From NCBI GenBank assembly GCA_036897095.1, contig JAYMSP010001230.1:1-34499 (forward strand): 34,499 nucleotides of DNA, in the 5' to 3' direction. The DNA comes from Plantago elongata. Taxonomy: Eukaryota; Streptophyta; Magnoliopsida; Lamiales; Plantaginaceae. Below, one piece after another: positions 33,901-34,499 of this stretch. The position numbers and the translations under genes are program-made. Positions within the stretch are counted from its first letter, which is position 1, and each line of letters begins with the position of its first letter. The notes under the pieces were generated by a model, which was not told the origin of the DNA, searched no databases, and saw nothing but the letters and a program-made list of their open reading frames with translations.

Positions 33901-34490
33901 TGACTAGGTTAATGCTCCTCTTGAGGAAACACGCAAAAAGATCTGGTTGGTGGACTCTAAGGTAAATATGAGTATGTTAATAACTTATTGCCTCAACTAT
34001 CATTTGGATTGCGGCCCTAAAAATATAGTAGTAATCTACCGGTCTTTTACCAATCATCTTACATCTCTGTAAATACATACAGGGTTTAATTGTTAGTTCG
34101 CGGAAGGAATCTCTTCAGCACTTCAAGCAACCTTGGGCTCATGACCACGAGCCTATTAACAATCTTTTGGATGCTGTTAAGGTTCGAGTGATTCTTGGTG
34201 TTTATTAATGACTGTTTGGCTTTCATTTGCACCTGCCTATTTGACACATTATTACTTTTCTGTTTACGATTGACTCACACACACAATGGCATGAGTGGAA
34301 CCTGTCTGCTTACTATCCTTCATACTTTTCGAAACCTGTTTGTTCTTTATTATAGTTTTCTAAAATAAGAAAATTAAGCTCAAACTATAACTATAACCAG
34401 GCCATCAAGCCAACTGCTCTTATTGGAACATCTGGTGTTGGGAAACAGTTCACAAAGGAAGTGGTTGAGGCCATGGCCTCCTTCAATGAG
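30922..34490 (+). CDS. NADP-ME: NADP-dependent malic enzyme, cytosolic type (3' partial)
   Basis: It oxidatively decarboxylates malate to pyruvate, CO2 and NADPH (EC 1.1.1.40). The window holds 14 coding exons, 438 codons of an expected 580-590: 30922-31073, 31513-31633, 31711-31785, 32201-32352, 32435-32540, 32640-32705, 32949-33044, 33141-33212, 33311-33394, 33471-33569, 33769-33816, 33908-33961, 34083-34181, 34401-34490. All introns are GT-AG and in frame; the donor after exon 14 is at 34491. Motifs: [14 protein letters not shown] (catalytic Tyr 139), [15 protein letters not shown] (186-200), MGIPVGKL (catalytic Lys 210), FEDF (metal-binding Glu 282, Asp 283), FNDDIQ (Asp 305/306) and the dinucleotide-binding GAGEAGTG (338-345). 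The N-terminus ([14 protein letters not shown]...) is short and acidic, with no plastid transit peptide, so the product is predicted cytosolic. The remaining C-terminal part lies beyond the window. Confidence 0.96.
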
Positions 34491-34499
34491 GTAATCCCC

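Noticed and set aside
1-34499. CRISPR array, prokaryotic operon, defence system or viral replicon
   Set aside because: No spaced identical repeats, no prokaryotic gene layout, and the genes are spliced plant genes; nothing supports such a system here.

Overview
This is a plant nuclear window, most likely from a eudicot. The genes carry many short exons with GT-AG introns, the intergenic DNA is AT-rich, and it holds plant-type L1 LINEs and Stowaway-like MITEs. The proteins read closest to eudicot families. I cannot fix the genus; an asterid is a guess. All gene names come from recalled family sequences, not from a database search.

Layout, left to right. (1) 5-226: a 73-codon fragment of the splicing factor ISY1, truncated after about 63 residues. 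(2) 1567-2157: a single-exon gene for a DUF761 (cotton-fibre-expressed) protein. (3) 2458-3326: copy 1 of an unclassified dispersed repeat whose second copy lies at 27026-27804. (4) 4463-14904: two dead non-LTR retrotransposons lying head to head. LINE-A is on the minus strand (4478-8917) with 15-bp target-site duplications. LINE-B is on the plus strand (9051-14890) with 14-bp duplications. Only about 104 bp of original DNA separates them. LINE-A has lost its whole reverse transcriptase domain. LINE-B keeps all its ORF2 domains but is broken by stops and frameshifts.

(5) 15255-25599: a complete 21-exon gene for the golgin-84 homologue golgin candidate 1 (721 aa). Every exon joins in frame, ending in a C-terminal membrane anchor. 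Its intron 19 holds a decayed antisense Ty3/gypsy chromovirus fragment. (6) 25600-30800: AT-rich intergenic DNA with three Stowaway-like MITEs and repeat copy 2. (7) 30922-34490: the first 14 coding exons (438 codons) of a cytosolic NADP-dependent malic enzyme, cut by the window end.

The genes do not form a pathway. They are unrelated single-copy-style plant genes: splicing-factor relic, DUF761, Golgi tether and malic enzyme. The most informative biology is in the transposons. The two LINE insertions put about 10.4 kb of element DNA immediately upstream of the golgin gene, and LINE-A carries a tandem-repeat array in its 5' leader. I found no convincing new biological system.
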